Positions 1 to 8,244 of a DNA stretch of 64,000 nucleotides are shown one piece after another (the first letter of the stretch is position 1; every line of letters starts with the position of its first letter). The notes under the pieces were generated by a model. The model was not told where the DNA came from and did no database searches. It saw only the letters and a list, made by a program, of their open reading frames with translations. Origin of the DNA: Sphingopyxis sp. OAS728. Lineage in GTDB: Bacteria; Pseudomonadota; Alphaproteobacteria; Sphingomonadales; Sphingomonadaceae. The position numbers and the translations under genes are program-made. The stretch spans positions 3,224,001 through 3,288,000 of the forward strand of contig NZ_JADBDT010000001.1 in NCBI RefSeq assembly GCF_014873485.1, written 5' to 3'.

Positions 1-450
1 CACGTCGCGGTCGACATCCTTGATTCCGTGGCGGCTGTCGATCAGCACCAAAGTGCGTTTGAGCACCGCGCGGCCGCGAAGATAGTCGTTGATCAGGAAG
101 CGCCATTTCTTGACGACATCCTTCGGCGCCTTGGCAAAGCCATAGCCGGGCATGTCGACGAGCCGGAAGATCAGCGGATTTTCGCCGACGTCGAAATAGT
201 TGAGTTCCTGCGTCCGCCCCGGCGTCACCGAGGTGCGCGCGAGGCCGTTGCGGTTCGTGAGGGCATTGAGCAGCGACGACTTGCCGACGTTCGAGCGCCC
301 CGCGAATGCGATCTCGGGCACGCTTGGGCTTGGCAGATGCTGGAGCGCGGGCGCCGATTTCAGGAAGGTGATCGGTCCCGAAAACAGCTTGCGCGCGCGC
401 TCCGCCCGTTCGGGGTCGGCCCCCGGATCAAGATCTTCGCTGTCGCTCAC
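1..450 (-). CDS. engB: Ribosome biogenesis GTPase EngB/YihA (3' part outside window)
   Basis: TRAFAC-class GTPase that assists 50S subunit assembly in the cytoplasm. The first 150 residues are visible: P-loop GRSNVGKSS at residues 51-59, the G2 region TPGRTQ, and the G3 box [11 protein letters not shown]. The C-terminal NKxD and later boxes lie beyond the left edge. The start is the GTG at 448-450, which overlaps the yidC stop codon in a GTGA arrangement and implies translational coupling. It is the last visible gene of the rpmH-rnpA-yidD-yidC-engB run, a common alphaproteobacterial order. Identification is by the motif set and this context. Confidence 0.95.
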   Translation of the reverse strand, partial: MSDSEDLDPGADPERAERARKLFSGPITFLKSAPALQHLPSPSVPEIAFAGRSNVGKSSLLNALTNRNGLARTSVTPGRTQELNYFDVGENPLIFRLVDMPGYGFAKAPKDVVKKWRFLINDYLRGRAVLKRTLVLIDSRHGIKDVDRDV

Positions 451-2189
451 TTCGCCGGTGCCGCCTTCAGCTGCGGGAACTTGCGGTACATCCACTGCTG
501 CTGCGCGATCGACAGGATGTTGTTGGTGATCCAGTAAAGCAGCAGGCCGGCCGCGAACGGCGCCATGATGAACATGAACAGCCACGGCATGATCTTGAAC
601 ACCTGCTGCTGCACGGGATCGGTCGCCTGCGGGTTCAGACGGAACTGCAGGAACATCGTGATGCCCAGGATCACCGCAAGGATGCCGATCGACAGGATCG
701 ACGGCGGGGTGAAGGGCAGCAGGCCGAACAGGTTCAGGATGTGCAGCGGATCGGGCGCCGACAGATCCTTGATCCACAGGATGAACGGCTGGTGCCGCAT
801 TTCGATCGTCAGCATCAGCACCTTGTACAGCGCATAGAAGATCGGAATCTGGATCAGGATCGGCAAGCAGCCGGCGAGCGGATTGATCTTCTCGTCCTTA
901 TAGAGCTTCATCAGCTCTTGCTGCATCTTGGGCTTGTCGTCCTTGTAGCGTTCCTGCAGCGCCTTCATCTTCGGCTGGACGAGGCGCATCTGCGCCATCG
1001 AACCGAACTGGCGCTGCGCGATCGGGAACATCAGCGCGCGGATGATCAGCGTCAGCACCATGATCGCGACCCCGAAATTGCCGACCTGCTTGAACAGCCA
1101 GTCGAGCAGCTTGAAGATCGGCACCTCGAAAAATTCGAACCAGCCCCAGTCGATCGCGTTCGACAGGCGCGTGATGCCCTGATCGTCCTGATAGTGCGAC
1201 AGCGTGCTCACTTCCTTGGCGCCGGCAAAGACGCGGCTGGTCGTCGTGACCTGCTTGCCCGGCGCGACCTCGACAAGGTCGCGGGCAAAGGCGGCGCGAT
1301 AGGCACCGCCGGGCAGCGAATTGAACGCGGCCGAGACTTTCTCGCCCTTCGCAGGCACGACTGCGGCGAGCCAATATTTGTCGGTGAAGCCGAGCCAGCC
1401 GGCCGCGGTGTAGGACACCGTGCCGTTCGAAGCCTCTTCAACCTCGTCATAATTGGTGAAGTTCGACTTGCCGTCGAGATAGCCGGTCGGGCCGACGTGG
1501 ATCGTCCAGCTGTCCTGCTCGTGCGGGTCGGTCGGCTTGCCGGTGCGGTCGATATAGGTACCGCTGCGCACCGCGACGGGCGCGGCGCCGGTGTTGGCGA
1601 TCGTCTGCTTCGCGGTGATCAGATAATCATCATCGATGCTATATTCGATGCGGAAGGTCTGGCCGGTCGTGTTCGCCCAGCTCAGCGTCACGGGGGTCGA
1701 CGGGGTCAGCTTCGTGCCACTCGCGGTCCAGACGGTGGTGGCGCCCGGGACGACGATGCCCTGCGCCGACCAGCCGATGCTTGCGAAATAGGCGGCCTTG
1801 GTGCCGGCGGGCGCGAACAGGCGCACCGCGGGCGAATCCTTCTTGATCGTCTGGCGATATTTGCTGAGCGTGATGTCGTCGACGCGCGCGCCGACAAGGT
1901 TGATCGACCCCTTGATCGCGGGGGTGTCGATCGGAATGCGGTTGCCGTCGGCCAGCACCGCCTCGACCGGGCGGATCGCCTGCGGCGCGGTGGCGGGTAC
2001 GCCGGGCGCGGGCAGCGCGGCGGGCTGGCCCGGCGCCGCGGCGGGCGCCGCGCCGTCGGGGCCCGCGACCGTCTTCGTCACATCGGGCTTGTCGGGCGTG
2101 GGAAAGAATTTCTCGGAGACGAAATTCCAGCCGATCAGGATTGCCACCGACAGCAGGATGGCCGTGATCATGTTACGCTTGTCGTCCAC
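447..2189 (-). CDS. yidC: Membrane protein insertase YidC
   Basis: Inserts and folds inner-membrane proteins, alone or with SecYEG. The 580 residues match the long Gram-negative form: an N-terminal membrane helix (about residues 8-25), a Pro/Ala-rich linker, a large periplasmic beta domain (about 75-350), then the conserved insertase core (about 365-570). The core has the helix with the conserved Arg (LIIRALMFP), the cytoplasmic helical hairpin ([19 protein letters not shown]) and [16 protein letters not shown]. The start codon is GTG (GTG GAC GAC AAG); the N-terminus VDDKRN fits the family's usual MDxxRN. It lies 42 nt after yidD and overlaps the engB start by 3 nt. Confidence 0.98.
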   Translation of the reverse strand: MDDKRNMITAILLSVAILIGWNFVSEKFFPTPDKPDVTKTVAGPDGAAPAAAPGQPAALPAPGVPATAPQAIRPVEAVLADGNRIPIDTPAIKGSINLVGARVDDITLSKYRQTIKKDSPAVRLFAPAGTKAAYFASIGWSAQGIVVPGATTVWTASGTKLTPSTPVTLSWANTTGQTFRIEYSIDDDYLITAKQTIANTGAAPVAVRSGTYIDRTGKPTDPHEQDSWTIHVGPTGYLDGKSNFTNYDEVEEASNGTVSYTAAGWLGFTDKYWLAAVVPAKGEKVSAAFNSLPGGAYRAAFARDLVEVAPGKQVTTTSRVFAGAKEVSTLSHYQDDQGITRLSNAIDWGWFEFFEVPIFKLLDWLFKQVGNFGVAIMVLTLIIRALMFPIAQRQFGSMAQMRLVQPKMKALQERYKDDKPKMQQELMKLYKDEKINPLAGCLPILIQIPIFYALYKVLMLTIEMRHQPFILWIKDLSAPDPLHILNLFGLLPFTPPSILSIGILAVILGITMFLQFRLNPQATDPVQQQVFKIMPWLFMFIMAPFAAGLLLYWITNNILSIAQQQWMYRKFPQLKAAPAK

Positions 2190-2231
2190 GCTCGTTGGTC
2201 TCTCTTCGTCTAAAACGGATGTCGGGAATGA

Positions 2232-2444
2232 TCAGGGAACGGGGTCGTACCCGTGCCCGCCCCAAGGATGGCAGCGCAATAGCCGCTTTGTCGCCAGCCA
2301 GCCACCCTTGATCGCACCATGGCGGCGAAGCGCGACGATCGCATATTCGCTGCACGACGGGGCATAACGGCAGGTGGGGGGAAGGATGCGCGACGGGCCG
2401 AGTTGCCAGCCGCGCGCGATCAGGATGAGCAATTTCGCGATCAT
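2232..2444 (-). CDS. yidD: Membrane protein insertion efficiency factor YidD
   Basis: Small protein of 70 residues associated with YidC-dependent membrane insertion. It has the family's cysteine-rich signature CRYAPSCSEYA followed by RCHPWGGHGYDPVP at the C-terminus, and an amphipathic N-terminus (MIAKLLILIARGWQ). The ATG overlaps the rnpA stop codon (ATGA), so the two are probably translationally coupled. Position between rnpA and yidC is the standard one. Length matches the family. Confidence 0.96.
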   Translation of the reverse strand: MIAKLLILIARGWQLGPSRILPPTCRYAPSCSEYAIVALRRHGAIKGGWLATKRLLRCHPWGGHGYDPVP

Positions 2445-2785
2445 GTCGGTTTCGCGAGCTTCTTCGCCGCGCGCTTCAGCGCCGAATCGAGATGCTCGCC
2501 CAACTCGGCAAATTGCATGTCGTTGGCGCCCGGGCGGCCGATCAGGACATGGTCGGCGCCGGCGATTCCCGATTCGGGCAAGGCGGCGCGCGCGAGTTCG
2601 CGAAAGCGGCGTTTCATCCGGTTGCGCGTGACGGCGTTGCCGACCTTCTTGCTGACGGTATAGCCAATGCCCAGCGCTTCCTCTCCGTCGCCGCGGTGGC
2701 GGACGAGCAGGACAAAGCCGGGCATGGGGAAGCGAAGGCCGCGGTTGGCGGCCAGAAATTCGCTGCGTTTTGAAAGCGTTCGCAC
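2441..2785 (-). CDS. rnpA: Ribonuclease P protein component
   Basis: Protein subunit of RNase P, which matures tRNA 5' ends. The 114-residue product begins at GTG 2783-2785 (VRTLSKRSEFL), the normal RnpA N-terminus. The frame stays open upstream to 3112, but that extension reads through rpmH in another frame and is not credible. The RNA-binding signature RNRMKRRFRE follows GYTVSKKVGNAVT at about residues 41-65. The gene starts 29 nt after rpmH ends and its stop overlaps the yidD start. Start choice rests on family length and the aligned N-terminus, not on a strong Shine-Dalgarno sequence. Confidence 0.95.
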   Translation of the reverse strand: MRTLSKRSEFLAANRGLRFPMPGFVLLVRHRGDGEEALGIGYTVSKKVGNAVTRNRMKRRFRELARAALPESGIAGADHVLIGRPGANDMQFAELGEHLDSALKRAAKKLAKPT

Positions 2786-2814
2786 CAGACGGGCTGGCGC
2801 AGAAGCGTCAGCGA

Positions 2815-2949
2815 TCAGGCCGACAGCTTCTTGCGGCCCTGGGCGCGGCGGTTGGCGAGAACCTTGCGGCCGCCGACAGTCGCCTTGCGGGCGCGGAAAC
2901 CGTGGCGACGCTTGCGAACGAGGCGGCTCGGTTGATAGGTACGCTTCAT
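2815..2949 (-). CDS. rpmH: 50S ribosomal protein L34
   Basis: Ribosomal protein of 44 residues, short enough to be missed by length cut-offs. It reads [20 protein letters not shown], then [20 protein letters not shown] and ends KLSA, the universally conserved L34 sequence. It opens the rpmH-rnpA-yidD-yidC-engB run. A hairpin followed by a T-rich stretch lies about 33 nt upstream of the ATG (see 2982-3012). Confidence 0.98.
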   Translation of the reverse strand: MKRTYQPSRLVRKRRHGFRARKATVGGRKVLANRRAQGRKKLSA

Positions 2950-2981
2950 CGCGGTATCCCCAAATTCTCTCTAAAGGCTCT

Positions 2982-3012
2982 AACAGAAAAGGGCCGCCAA
3001 ACGTGGGCGGCC
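2982..3012 (-). terminator. Intrinsic terminator-like hairpin in front of rpmH
   Basis: On the minus strand a 7-bp GGCCGCC/GGCGGCC stem with a 7-nt loop is followed by CTTTTCTGTT, the form of a Rho-independent terminator. It could end transcription of the upstream gene (3051-3401). Because a candidate promoter lies upstream of it at 3027-3054, it could also be an attenuator in the rpmH leader. Confidence 0.6.
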
Positions 3013-3026
3013 ACTGATGGGGGCGC

Positions 3027-3054
3027 GGATAAGCGAGAGTCGGGGCAAAGTCAA
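3027..3054 (-). promoter_or_regulatory. Candidate sigma70-type promoter for the rpmH cluster
   Basis: Minus strand: TTGACT (3049-3054), a 16-nt spacer and TTATCC (3027-3032). The -35 box overlaps the stop codon of the gene at 3051-3401. A transcript from here would carry the 2982-3012 hairpin in its leader. Called by eye from box match and spacing only. Confidence 0.35.
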
Positions 3055-3401
3055 TCGCCATTGGCGCGGTTTTCCGGTGCCTTGCCGTGGAAAGCCGCCT
3101 TTTTGATCGCATCGACTGCCGCGCGCTCGCGTTTCCGCGCCGCGCTCGCGCGCCGCATCACGCGGTCGGTCCACGCGGCATAGCGCGGGTGACGCCATTT
3201 GAAGCGGACGTAGATGCGCTTCGCCCATGCGCTGTTCTGAAGGCACAGCATCAGCCCGAGCGGGAAGAGGATGATGAAGCCGGGGCCGGGCAAAATGCCG
3301 ACGATCGGCGAGATTGCCATCATCACGACGCCGAGGATGAACAGCGCGAGGCGGACCTGCACGTTCGATCGCAATCGCTGATAGAGGCTCCGTTTCGCCA
3401 T
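3051..3401 (-). CDS. Small PGPGW-type transmembrane protein
   Basis: The 116-residue product has two predicted membrane helices (about residues 17-37 and 41-58) joined at ILPGPGFIILFPLGL. The PGPGF turn matches the PGPGW family of putative transmembrane proteins, with Phe in place of Trp. A basic cytoplasmic tail follows (RFKWRHPRYAAWTDRVMRR). No enzymatic motif is visible, and the function of the family is unknown to me. It is followed by the terminator-like hairpin at 2982-3012. Confidence 0.75.
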   Translation of the reverse strand: MAKRSLYQRLRSNVQVRLALFILGVVMMAISPIVGILPGPGFIILFPLGLMLCLQNSAWAKRIYVRFKWRHPRYAAWTDRVMRRASAARKRERAAVDAIKKAAFHGKAPENRANGD

Positions 3402-3466
3402 GCGGGCGATGTGGGGGAGGCGGCGGCGTGTTACAAGGATAAAGCAGCGACCAAAACGCTGCGGCG

Positions 3467-4249
3467 TCAGTTGAGCGTGACGAAGCGTGCCATATCGTCG
3501 CGCGTCAGATAGCGGACGTCGTCGAACGGGGTGCTGTTGGTCAGCGCGTAAAAGGCACGCGCCTTGGCGTTATCCATCCCCATTTCGCGATAATAGCTGA
3601 GATATTCGGCATGGACCGGATCGTTCGCCGGATAGTCGTTCGCTTCGCGGCCATATTCGTCGGCCCAGCTATGCACGCCGAATTCGGCATCGGGCGCGGC
3701 GCGGCGCGTCGTACCGGCGAGCCACAGCTCGACCGCGCCCGAGCGGATCGAGCCGCCTGCGGGAACGACCGTCTCCATGCCCTGACGGCGGATCGCACGC
3801 GCGAGGATCAGGTTCGCCTCCTCGTCGAGGCTGCCGGGGCAGTCGGTCATCTCGAGCCGCTTGAGCCCGGGGTGGGCGGCGAGCATCGCCGCGAACTGGC
3901 GCGGCGTCGCCGAGGTGACGTCGCCCGCCATGCGGACGGTCGTCCCGTCGATCACCGAGAAGGGACCATAGGTCGCCTTGGCGTGACCGAGCGTCGCGAG
4001 GGTGGCGGTGGGTGCATAGCGCCGCGTCGCCGCGAAACCGGCATCCTCGGCAAGCGCCTCGTCATCGAGGAGCGCGGCTTCCTCGTCGATATATTCTGCG
4101 CCGTCGTCGTCGCCGGCATCGTCATAGGTCCACGTCACCGTCGTCGTGGTGATCGTCACGACCTGCTGTGCCTGCGCCGGCGCGAACGCTAGCACCGCCG
4201 CGAGTGCGGCGATGATGAGCGTACGAACGAAGGCGGACGGCGAAACCAT
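3467..4249 (-). CDS. Periplasmic ClpP/crotonase-fold-like protein of unknown function
   Basis: The 260-residue product has a clear Sec signal peptide (AALAAVLAFAPAQAQQ, cleavage near residue 27), an acidic low-complexity stretch (DDDGAEYIDEEAALLDDEAL), and a C-terminal alpha/beta region. That region contains VIDGTTVRMAGDVTSATPRQF, PGGSIRSGAVELWLAG-like spacing and a following FGVHSW. This resembles predicted periplasmic proteins of the COG3904 type with a ClpP/crotonase-like fold. I see no certain catalytic Ser-His-Asp triad, so protease activity is not claimed. It appears to be monocistronic. Confidence 0.55.
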   Translation of the reverse strand: MVSPSAFVRTLIIAALAAVLAFAPAQAQQVVTITTTTVTWTYDDAGDDDGAEYIDEEAALLDDEALAEDAGFAATRRYAPTATLATLGHAKATYGPFSVIDGTTVRMAGDVTSATPRQFAAMLAAHPGLKRLEMTDCPGSLDEEANLILARAIRRQGMETVVPAGGSIRSGAVELWLAGTTRRAAPDAEFGVHSWADEYGREANDYPANDPVHAEYLSYYREMGMDNAKARAFYALTNSTPFDDVRYLTRDDMARFVTLN

Positions 4250-4334
4250 GTGTCCGCCTTCGCGCGTGCGCGCCTATCAAATGGCGAATAGGCAGCGTCA
4301 GCGTGCTGTTAACCCCGTTTCGGGACGTCTATTT

Positions 4335-4988
4335 TCAATCGCGGTCGGGCGCGCCGAGCGGAAAGTAAGGCCGGTACGGCCGCGCATCCTCGACGCAGCG
4401 CGACACGGTGGGATGCGCGAGCAGCCGCGCGCGATAGGCGCGCAAATTCTCGTATTTTTCGGGGATCTGATAGACCCAGTCGGCATAGAAAAGCGACGGC
4501 GCCGCGGCGCAATCGGCCATGGTAAAGCCATAGGGCGTCGCCCAGCCACCGCCCGCCAATTCCTTGTCGAGCCACGCGTAGATCGTGTCGAGCCTTGCAT
4601 GCGTCTGTTCGACGATGATCGGCAGGTGATTTTCGGGCCCGCGCAGCGCGTCGTTTACCACCTCCTGCATCCGGTTCATCACATGATGGTCGAAGATGCG
4701 GTCGAACAGCCGGACCTTGAGCGCCGCGTCGAACTCCTGCGGGATCATGCGCGGCTCGGGCACCAGATGGTCGAGATATTCGATGATGATCGACGTTTCG
4801 AACCAAGGCACGCCGTCATGGACGAGCAGCGGGAACTGCCCGACCGGCCAGTGCGCCTTCAGTTCGGGCATATGGTCGGGAAACGCGGGATCGACCGAGC
4901 GATAGTCGAACTCGATCCCCTTCTCGTACAGCGCGATCAGCACCTTCCATGTGTAGGAGGAAAAGGGGTGGCCATAAAAAATCAGCAT
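4335..4988 (-). CDS. Glutathione S-transferase family protein
   Basis: The 217-residue product has an N-terminal thioredoxin-like domain starting MLIFYGHPFSSYTWKV, the cis-proline segment VGQFPLLVHDG, the glutathione-contacting ETSIIIEYLD (about residues 65-75), and an all-helical C-terminal half. The ATG at 4986-4988 shares one base with the preceding stop (TGATG); the TTG one codon upstream is less likely. It is the last gene of the TetR-led minus-strand run at 4.3-13.1 kb. Substrate unknown; conjugation or isomerisation of electrophiles is the family's general role. Confidence 0.9.
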   Translation of the reverse strand: MLIFYGHPFSSYTWKVLIALYEKGIEFDYRSVDPAFPDHMPELKAHWPVGQFPLLVHDGVPWFETSIIIEYLDHLVPEPRMIPQEFDAALKVRLFDRIFDHHVMNRMQEVVNDALRGPENHLPIIVEQTHARLDTIYAWLDKELAGGGWATPYGFTMADCAAAPSLFYADWVYQIPEKYENLRAYRARLLAHPTVSRCVEDARPYRPYFPLGAPDRD

Positions 4989-5443
4989 CAATTACGATCC
5001 TTGCGTGTCAGCCAGGCGAGCGGCCAGCCGACGAAGAAAATATGCGGGAAAAGCGTCACCGCGCCCCTGGCGAGGTCGGTCGGCGGGAAGGGCAAGTCGA
5101 AGCGCCACGGCAGCACCACGCCGTTCATGATGACATAGAGCAGCAGCCCGTAAAGCGTGCCCGTCAGCCACCACGGCCATGCGGTCAATGCGCTCCAGCG
5201 CCGCGCGACGAAGAACCACGCCGCGACCATCGCGCCCATGATCGCATAATGCGTCGCCAGCCCCGCGATATCGCCGCCGATGCCCCAGCCGCGCGCGGCC
5301 TTGCCGAACGGCCCGCTCGCCACCGCATGGAGCATCGACGAGACGGTGCCCCCCTGCACCACGCTCGAAACCGCCGCATAGACAATGTCGAGCGTGCCGC
5401 AGAGCAGCCATGCGAATAAGGCCGGTTTCCCCCGCTGCGCCAT
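4988..5443 (-). CDS. Four-helix integral membrane protein, unknown function
   Basis: The 151-residue product has four apparent membrane helices at about residues 9-30, 60-82, 90-112 and 127-145. Conserved-looking polar spots include LATHYAIMG and LLYVIMNGVVLPWRF. I do not recognise a named family. The gene lies 1 nt after the VOC gene at 5445-5933 and overlaps the GST start by one base (TGATG), so it is tightly coupled within the run. Confidence 0.7.
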   Translation of the reverse strand: MAQRGKPALFAWLLCGTLDIVYAAVSSVVQGGTVSSMLHAVASGPFGKAARGWGIGGDIAGLATHYAIMGAMVAAWFFVARRWSALTAWPWWLTGTLYGLLLYVIMNGVVLPWRFDLPFPPTDLARGAVTLFPHIFFVGWPLAWLTRKDRN

Positions 5444-5444
5444 T

Positions 5445-5933
5445 TTACCCTCCCTCGATCGCGGCCTCGATCTTCGCGACGTCGATTTTCTTCATCGACA
5501 TCATCGCCTCGAACGCGCGCTTGGCGGCCGCCTTGTCGCCGCTCGTCATCACATCGGTCAAGACGCGCGGGGTAATCTGCCACGAGATGCCCCATTTGTC
5601 CTTGCACCAGCCGCACATGCTCTCCTGTCCGCCATTGCCGACGATCGCGTTCCACAGCCGGTCGGTTTCCTCCTGCGTGTCGGTGTGGACCTGGAAGGAA
5701 AAGGCCTCGCTATGTTTGAACGCGGTGCCGCCGTTGAGGCCGATGCATGGGAAACCGAGCACGGTGAAGTCGACCGTCAGCACCGCATCTTCCTTGCTGC
5801 TCGGATTGTCGGCCGGGGCACGGTGGACCTGTCCGACCTTGCTGTCGGGAAAAGTCGCGGCATAGAAATTGGCGGCCTCTTCGGCGTCGTCATTGTACCA
5901 GAGGCACAGCGTTGCAGGCTGCTTGGGCATCAT
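5445..5933 (-). CDS. VOC family protein, PhnB / 3-demethylubiquinone-9 3-methyltransferase-like
   Basis: The 162-residue product is a glyoxalase/bleomycin-resistance fold protein of the PhnB-like type: LCLWYNDDAEEAANFYAATF at the N-terminus, VDFTVLGFPCIGLNGG, then CGWCKDKWGISWQITPR followed by the typical C-terminal helix AAAKRAFEAMMSMKKIDVAKI. Members are often named demethylubiquinone methyltransferases but carry no SAM motif, so that reaction is doubtful here. A GGAGAGAG ribosome-binding sequence precedes tandem ATGs (5931-5933 and 5928-5930); the second has better spacing. Confidence 0.85.
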   Translation of the reverse strand: MMPKQPATLCLWYNDDAEEAANFYAATFPDSKVGQVHRAPADNPSSKEDAVLTVDFTVLGFPCIGLNGGTAFKHSEAFSFQVHTDTQEETDRLWNAIVGNGGQESMCGWCKDKWGISWQITPRVLTDVMTSGDKAAAKRAFEAMMSMKKIDVAKIEAAIEGG

Positions 5934-5953
5934 CTCTCTCCTGGGGTTGAGGG

Positions 5954-6742
5954 TTATTTCTTCGGGCCGACGAAGCCGATCGGCGCGCCCTGCGGATCGA
6001 TCGCGTTCATCGCATATTCGCCGCCCGGGATTTCCATCGGTTCGTTGGTGATCGTGCCGCCGTTCGCGGCCACCGCCTCACGCGCGCGGTCGATATCGTC
6101 GACCCCGATATAGAAATTCCACACCGGCACCGGATAGCCTTCCATCAGCGGCATCACCGCGCCCAGCCCGACATCGCCGCGCTGGATGAAGCGGTACGCG
6201 CCCAGCTCGCCCATATCCATCTCGCCCTCCTGCCCCCAGCCGAAATGCTTCTTATAGAAAGCGATCGCGGCGGCGGGGTCGCTGGTCGCGAGTTCGTTCC
6301 AGCGGACGCGCTGCGCCTCGGTGACCGAAAAGACGTCGCTTTCGCCGCCGCCCTCGGGCGGGATCGGATCCATGATATAGAAGGGCGCCCCCTGCGGATC
6401 GGTGACCATCGCGATACGTCCGACCGGGATGTCCATCGCGGGCATCTGGACTGCGCCGCCGTCGGCCGTGATCGCATCGACCGCCTTGTCGACGTCGGCG
6501 ACGTGGAGGTAGCCGAGCCAGACCGGCCGCGCGCCGCCCGCGATCATCTCGGCATTGAGCGCGAGCACGCCGCCGGCATTGCCGCCGTCGCTGCGCCCGA
6601 TCATGCGGTAATCGACCCCGCCCGCGGTCTGCAGGCCCGTCGACTCGATCGTCCAGCCGACCACCGCGCCATAAAAGGCCGCGGCGCCTGCGGGATCGCC
6701 TGTCATCAGTTCGTACCAGATGAAATTCGAAGCTTCGGCCAT
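5954..6742 (-). CDS. Two-domain VOC family protein (glyoxalase-like)
   Basis: The 262-residue product has two repeated VOC modules: residues about 6-120 (FIWYELMTGDPAGAAAFYGAVVGW ... DPQGAPFYIMDPI) and about 135-260 (WNELATSDPAAAIAFYKKHFGW ... DPQGAPIGFVGPKK). This pattern resembles the CFP-30B / hydroxylase-like VOC proteins of actinobacteria and proteobacteria. Such enzymes act on small electrophilic or aromatic molecules using a metal; the substrate here is unknown. The frame is open further upstream, but the ATG at 6740-6742 has a strong GAGGAGAGAGACG leader. Confidence 0.88.
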   Translation of the reverse strand: MAEASNFIWYELMTGDPAGAAAFYGAVVGWTIESTGLQTAGGVDYRMIGRSDGGNAGGVLALNAEMIAGGARPVWLGYLHVADVDKAVDAITADGGAVQMPAMDIPVGRIAMVTDPQGAPFYIMDPIPPEGGGESDVFSVTEAQRVRWNELATSDPAAAIAFYKKHFGWGQEGEMDMGELGAYRFIQRGDVGLGAVMPLMEGYPVPVWNFYIGVDDIDRAREAVAANGGTITNEPMEIPGGEYAMNAIDPQGAPIGFVGPKK

Positions 6743-6765
6743 CGTCTCTCTCCTCATCGTTGGTT

Positions 6766-7491
6766 TCAATAGGTCAGGCTGGGGAACCAGTCGCCGCGCC
6801 CCTCGGGCGTCATGTCGAGCAGCCCCCAGAGCGGATCGACGAGGTCGCCCGCGCGGTGGTGCTGGCCGGGGTCGTCGGGGGCATAGGCCATCTCGCTCGC
6901 CCAGACATGGCGGATGTCGCCGCCATCCCTGTGGAAGACGTTGAAGATCGTCTCGTCCCAATTCTCGCCGGGCTTCATGCCGCGTTGGGCGCGCTTGGCG
7001 TCGCTGATTTTCGATGTGTCGCCGAAATAATCGGCCGAATAGCGGCCATCGATATCGGACAGGAAGACAAGGTGCGGCCAGCGCCGGTCCTTCGCCCAAG
7101 CCTCGAGCCGCGCGATCGGCGATTTGGCGACGACATAGAGCGGGGCGCGCTGCCCGACATGACGCGCGCTGCCGTCGATCGCATCGAGCATATGCGTGCA
7201 GCCGTTGCATGGCTTGTCGCGCTCGGACCCGAACATGAAGCTTTGCATTATGATACTCGGCTTGCCTTCGAACAGCTCGGACAGCTTCACGCGCTCGGGG
7301 CGCTGATATGCGCCGATCCGCTCGAATTCATAATCTTCGGGCACTTCGCCGCCCGGCGGGAGCGCGCGACGCTTGGCCGCAACCGCCTCGATCTGGCGGC
7401 GCAGCGCGATCTCGTCGTCGAGCAGCGCGGCGCGCGCGGTGCGATAGGCCTGGCTCTCGTTCGGGAAGGACAGATGTTGTATCCTCGTCAT
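6766..7491 (-). CDS. DUF899 thioredoxin-like family protein
   Basis: The 241-residue product matches the DUF899 family (thioredoxin-like fold): a CNGCTHMLDAIDG active-site-like segment, LVFLSDIDGRYSADYFGD, and the C-terminal block NVFHRDGGDIRHVWASEMA followed by a DLVDPLWGLLDMTPEGRG tail. The CxxC-like pair suggests a redox role, but this is inferred. ATG 7489-7491 overlaps the upstream stop (ATGA). Confidence 0.88.
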   Translation of the reverse strand: MTRIQHLSFPNESQAYRTARAALLDDEIALRRQIEAVAAKRRALPPGGEVPEDYEFERIGAYQRPERVKLSELFEGKPSIIMQSFMFGSERDKPCNGCTHMLDAIDGSARHVGQRAPLYVVAKSPIARLEAWAKDRRWPHLVFLSDIDGRYSADYFGDTSKISDAKRAQRGMKPGENWDETIFNVFHRDGGDIRHVWASEMAYAPDDPGQHHRAGDLVDPLWGLLDMTPEGRGDWFPSLTY

Positions 7492-8039
7492 CGTGCATAT
7501 CCTTTCGTCGCTTCGATCGGCGGGGCACGAAAGCCCATCGCGGCCCACGCGGTGAGCAGCCGCCACATGAACTTGCCCGACGGCGATTTGTAATTGGGGA
7601 TGTCGTCGGGCAGTTCGACACCCGCGGGCCGGTCGCCGACGATCGTCCGCATCTCGGTCGGCGGGCGCTCGCCTTCGGGGATGCGCGCCGAATAGACACT
7701 CAGCCAATGGCCCTTGGTGAATTCGAGTGCGATCGGCGAATTGCAGCATCGCGCGACAAAGCGCCGTGTCGGCGACTCGGGGGTCAGCCGATGCTCATCG
7801 AGTTGCTCCGACCCCGACAACCACCGGAGCCGGTCCTTGCGCACCAGCACATAGGGCGTCCCGCCGTCCGCACCGACCACCGCCGGCGCACCCGGAAGCG
7901 CTTCGAATACATGCCCCGCCGTCCGGCAGCTCTGGCAATAGCAGGTCGCCGCCATGATCGGCTTGCCGGTGAGTTCGAGCGTCACCGTGCCGCACTGGCA
8001 GGACGCGGTGCGCGTTTCCGTTTGTTCCGTGCTGGGCAT
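7488..8039 (-). CDS. GFA/CENP-V-like zinc-binding protein
   Basis: The 183-residue product has cysteine pairs of the glutathione-dependent formaldehyde-activating (GFA) fold: CQCGTVTLELTG at the N-terminus, CYCQSC about 20 residues later, and RCCNSPIALEF in the middle, probably binding zinc. GFA-domain proteins are mostly of unknown substrate. ATG 8037-8039 was chosen because a TTTGGAGAGACCA leader gives normal spacing; an ATG 12 nt upstream would place the ribosome-binding site inside the gene. The repeat element at 8055-8235 lies between it and the next upstream gene. Confidence 0.75.
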   Translation of the reverse strand: MPSTEQTETRTASCQCGTVTLELTGKPIMAATCYCQSCRTAGHVFEALPGAPAVVGADGGTPYVLVRKDRLRWLSGSEQLDEHRLTPESPTRRFVARCCNSPIALEFTKGHWLSVYSARIPEGERPPTEMRTIVGDRPAGVELPDDIPNYKSPSGKFMWRLLTAWAAMGFRAPPIEATKGYAR

Positions 8040-8054
8040 TGGTCTCTCCAAAGC

Positions 8055-8235
8055 CCCTCCCCTTCAGGAGTGGCAGGTAAACTGTCCCCCGGACAGGTCG
8101 GTCATGCTGGGAGCATGACCGACCTGTCACTGGGTTGGGGTGGGGGCCAACGAGATTGTGCAAGGCCGCCGGCCCCCACCCGCTGCGACCAGGCAGCAAG
8201 CTGCCGGGTCTCGCTGCCCTCCCCTGAAGGGGAGG
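8055..8235. repeat. GC-rich intergenic repeat element, copy 1
   Basis: It has ends of the CCCTCCCC / GGGGAGGG type and a core CCGCTGCGAC-AG-(stem)-GTCTCGCTGCCC. The same core is found at 59703-59820 between two other genes. Inside it, GGCAGC-AA-GCTGCC (8192-8205) forms a 6-bp stem; copy 2 has GCGAGC-AA-GCTCGC at the same place, so the stem is kept by paired changes. This copy also holds a 17-bp palindrome (8092-8128). No coding potential is visible. The function is unknown. Confidence 0.75.
8092..8128. repeat. Perfect 17-bp inverted repeat with 3-nt loop
   Basis: GACAGGTCGGTCATGCT (8092-8108), loop GGG, then its exact reverse complement at 8112-8128. It is present only in copy 1 of the repeat element. 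It would form a very stable hairpin in the transcript between the DUF1428 and GFA genes; there is no T-run, so it is more likely an RNA-stability or processing hairpin than a terminator. Confidence 0.8.
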
Positions 8236-8244
8236 GTGAGAAGA

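Noticed and set aside
741..2213. 490-codon antisense ORF opposite yidC
   Set aside because: Low-complexity Arg/Ala translation that follows the reverse strand of yidC; no domain.
2441..3112. Longer rnpA frame (223 codons)
   Set aside because: The N-terminal part reads through rpmH in another frame; RnpA proteins are about 115 residues.
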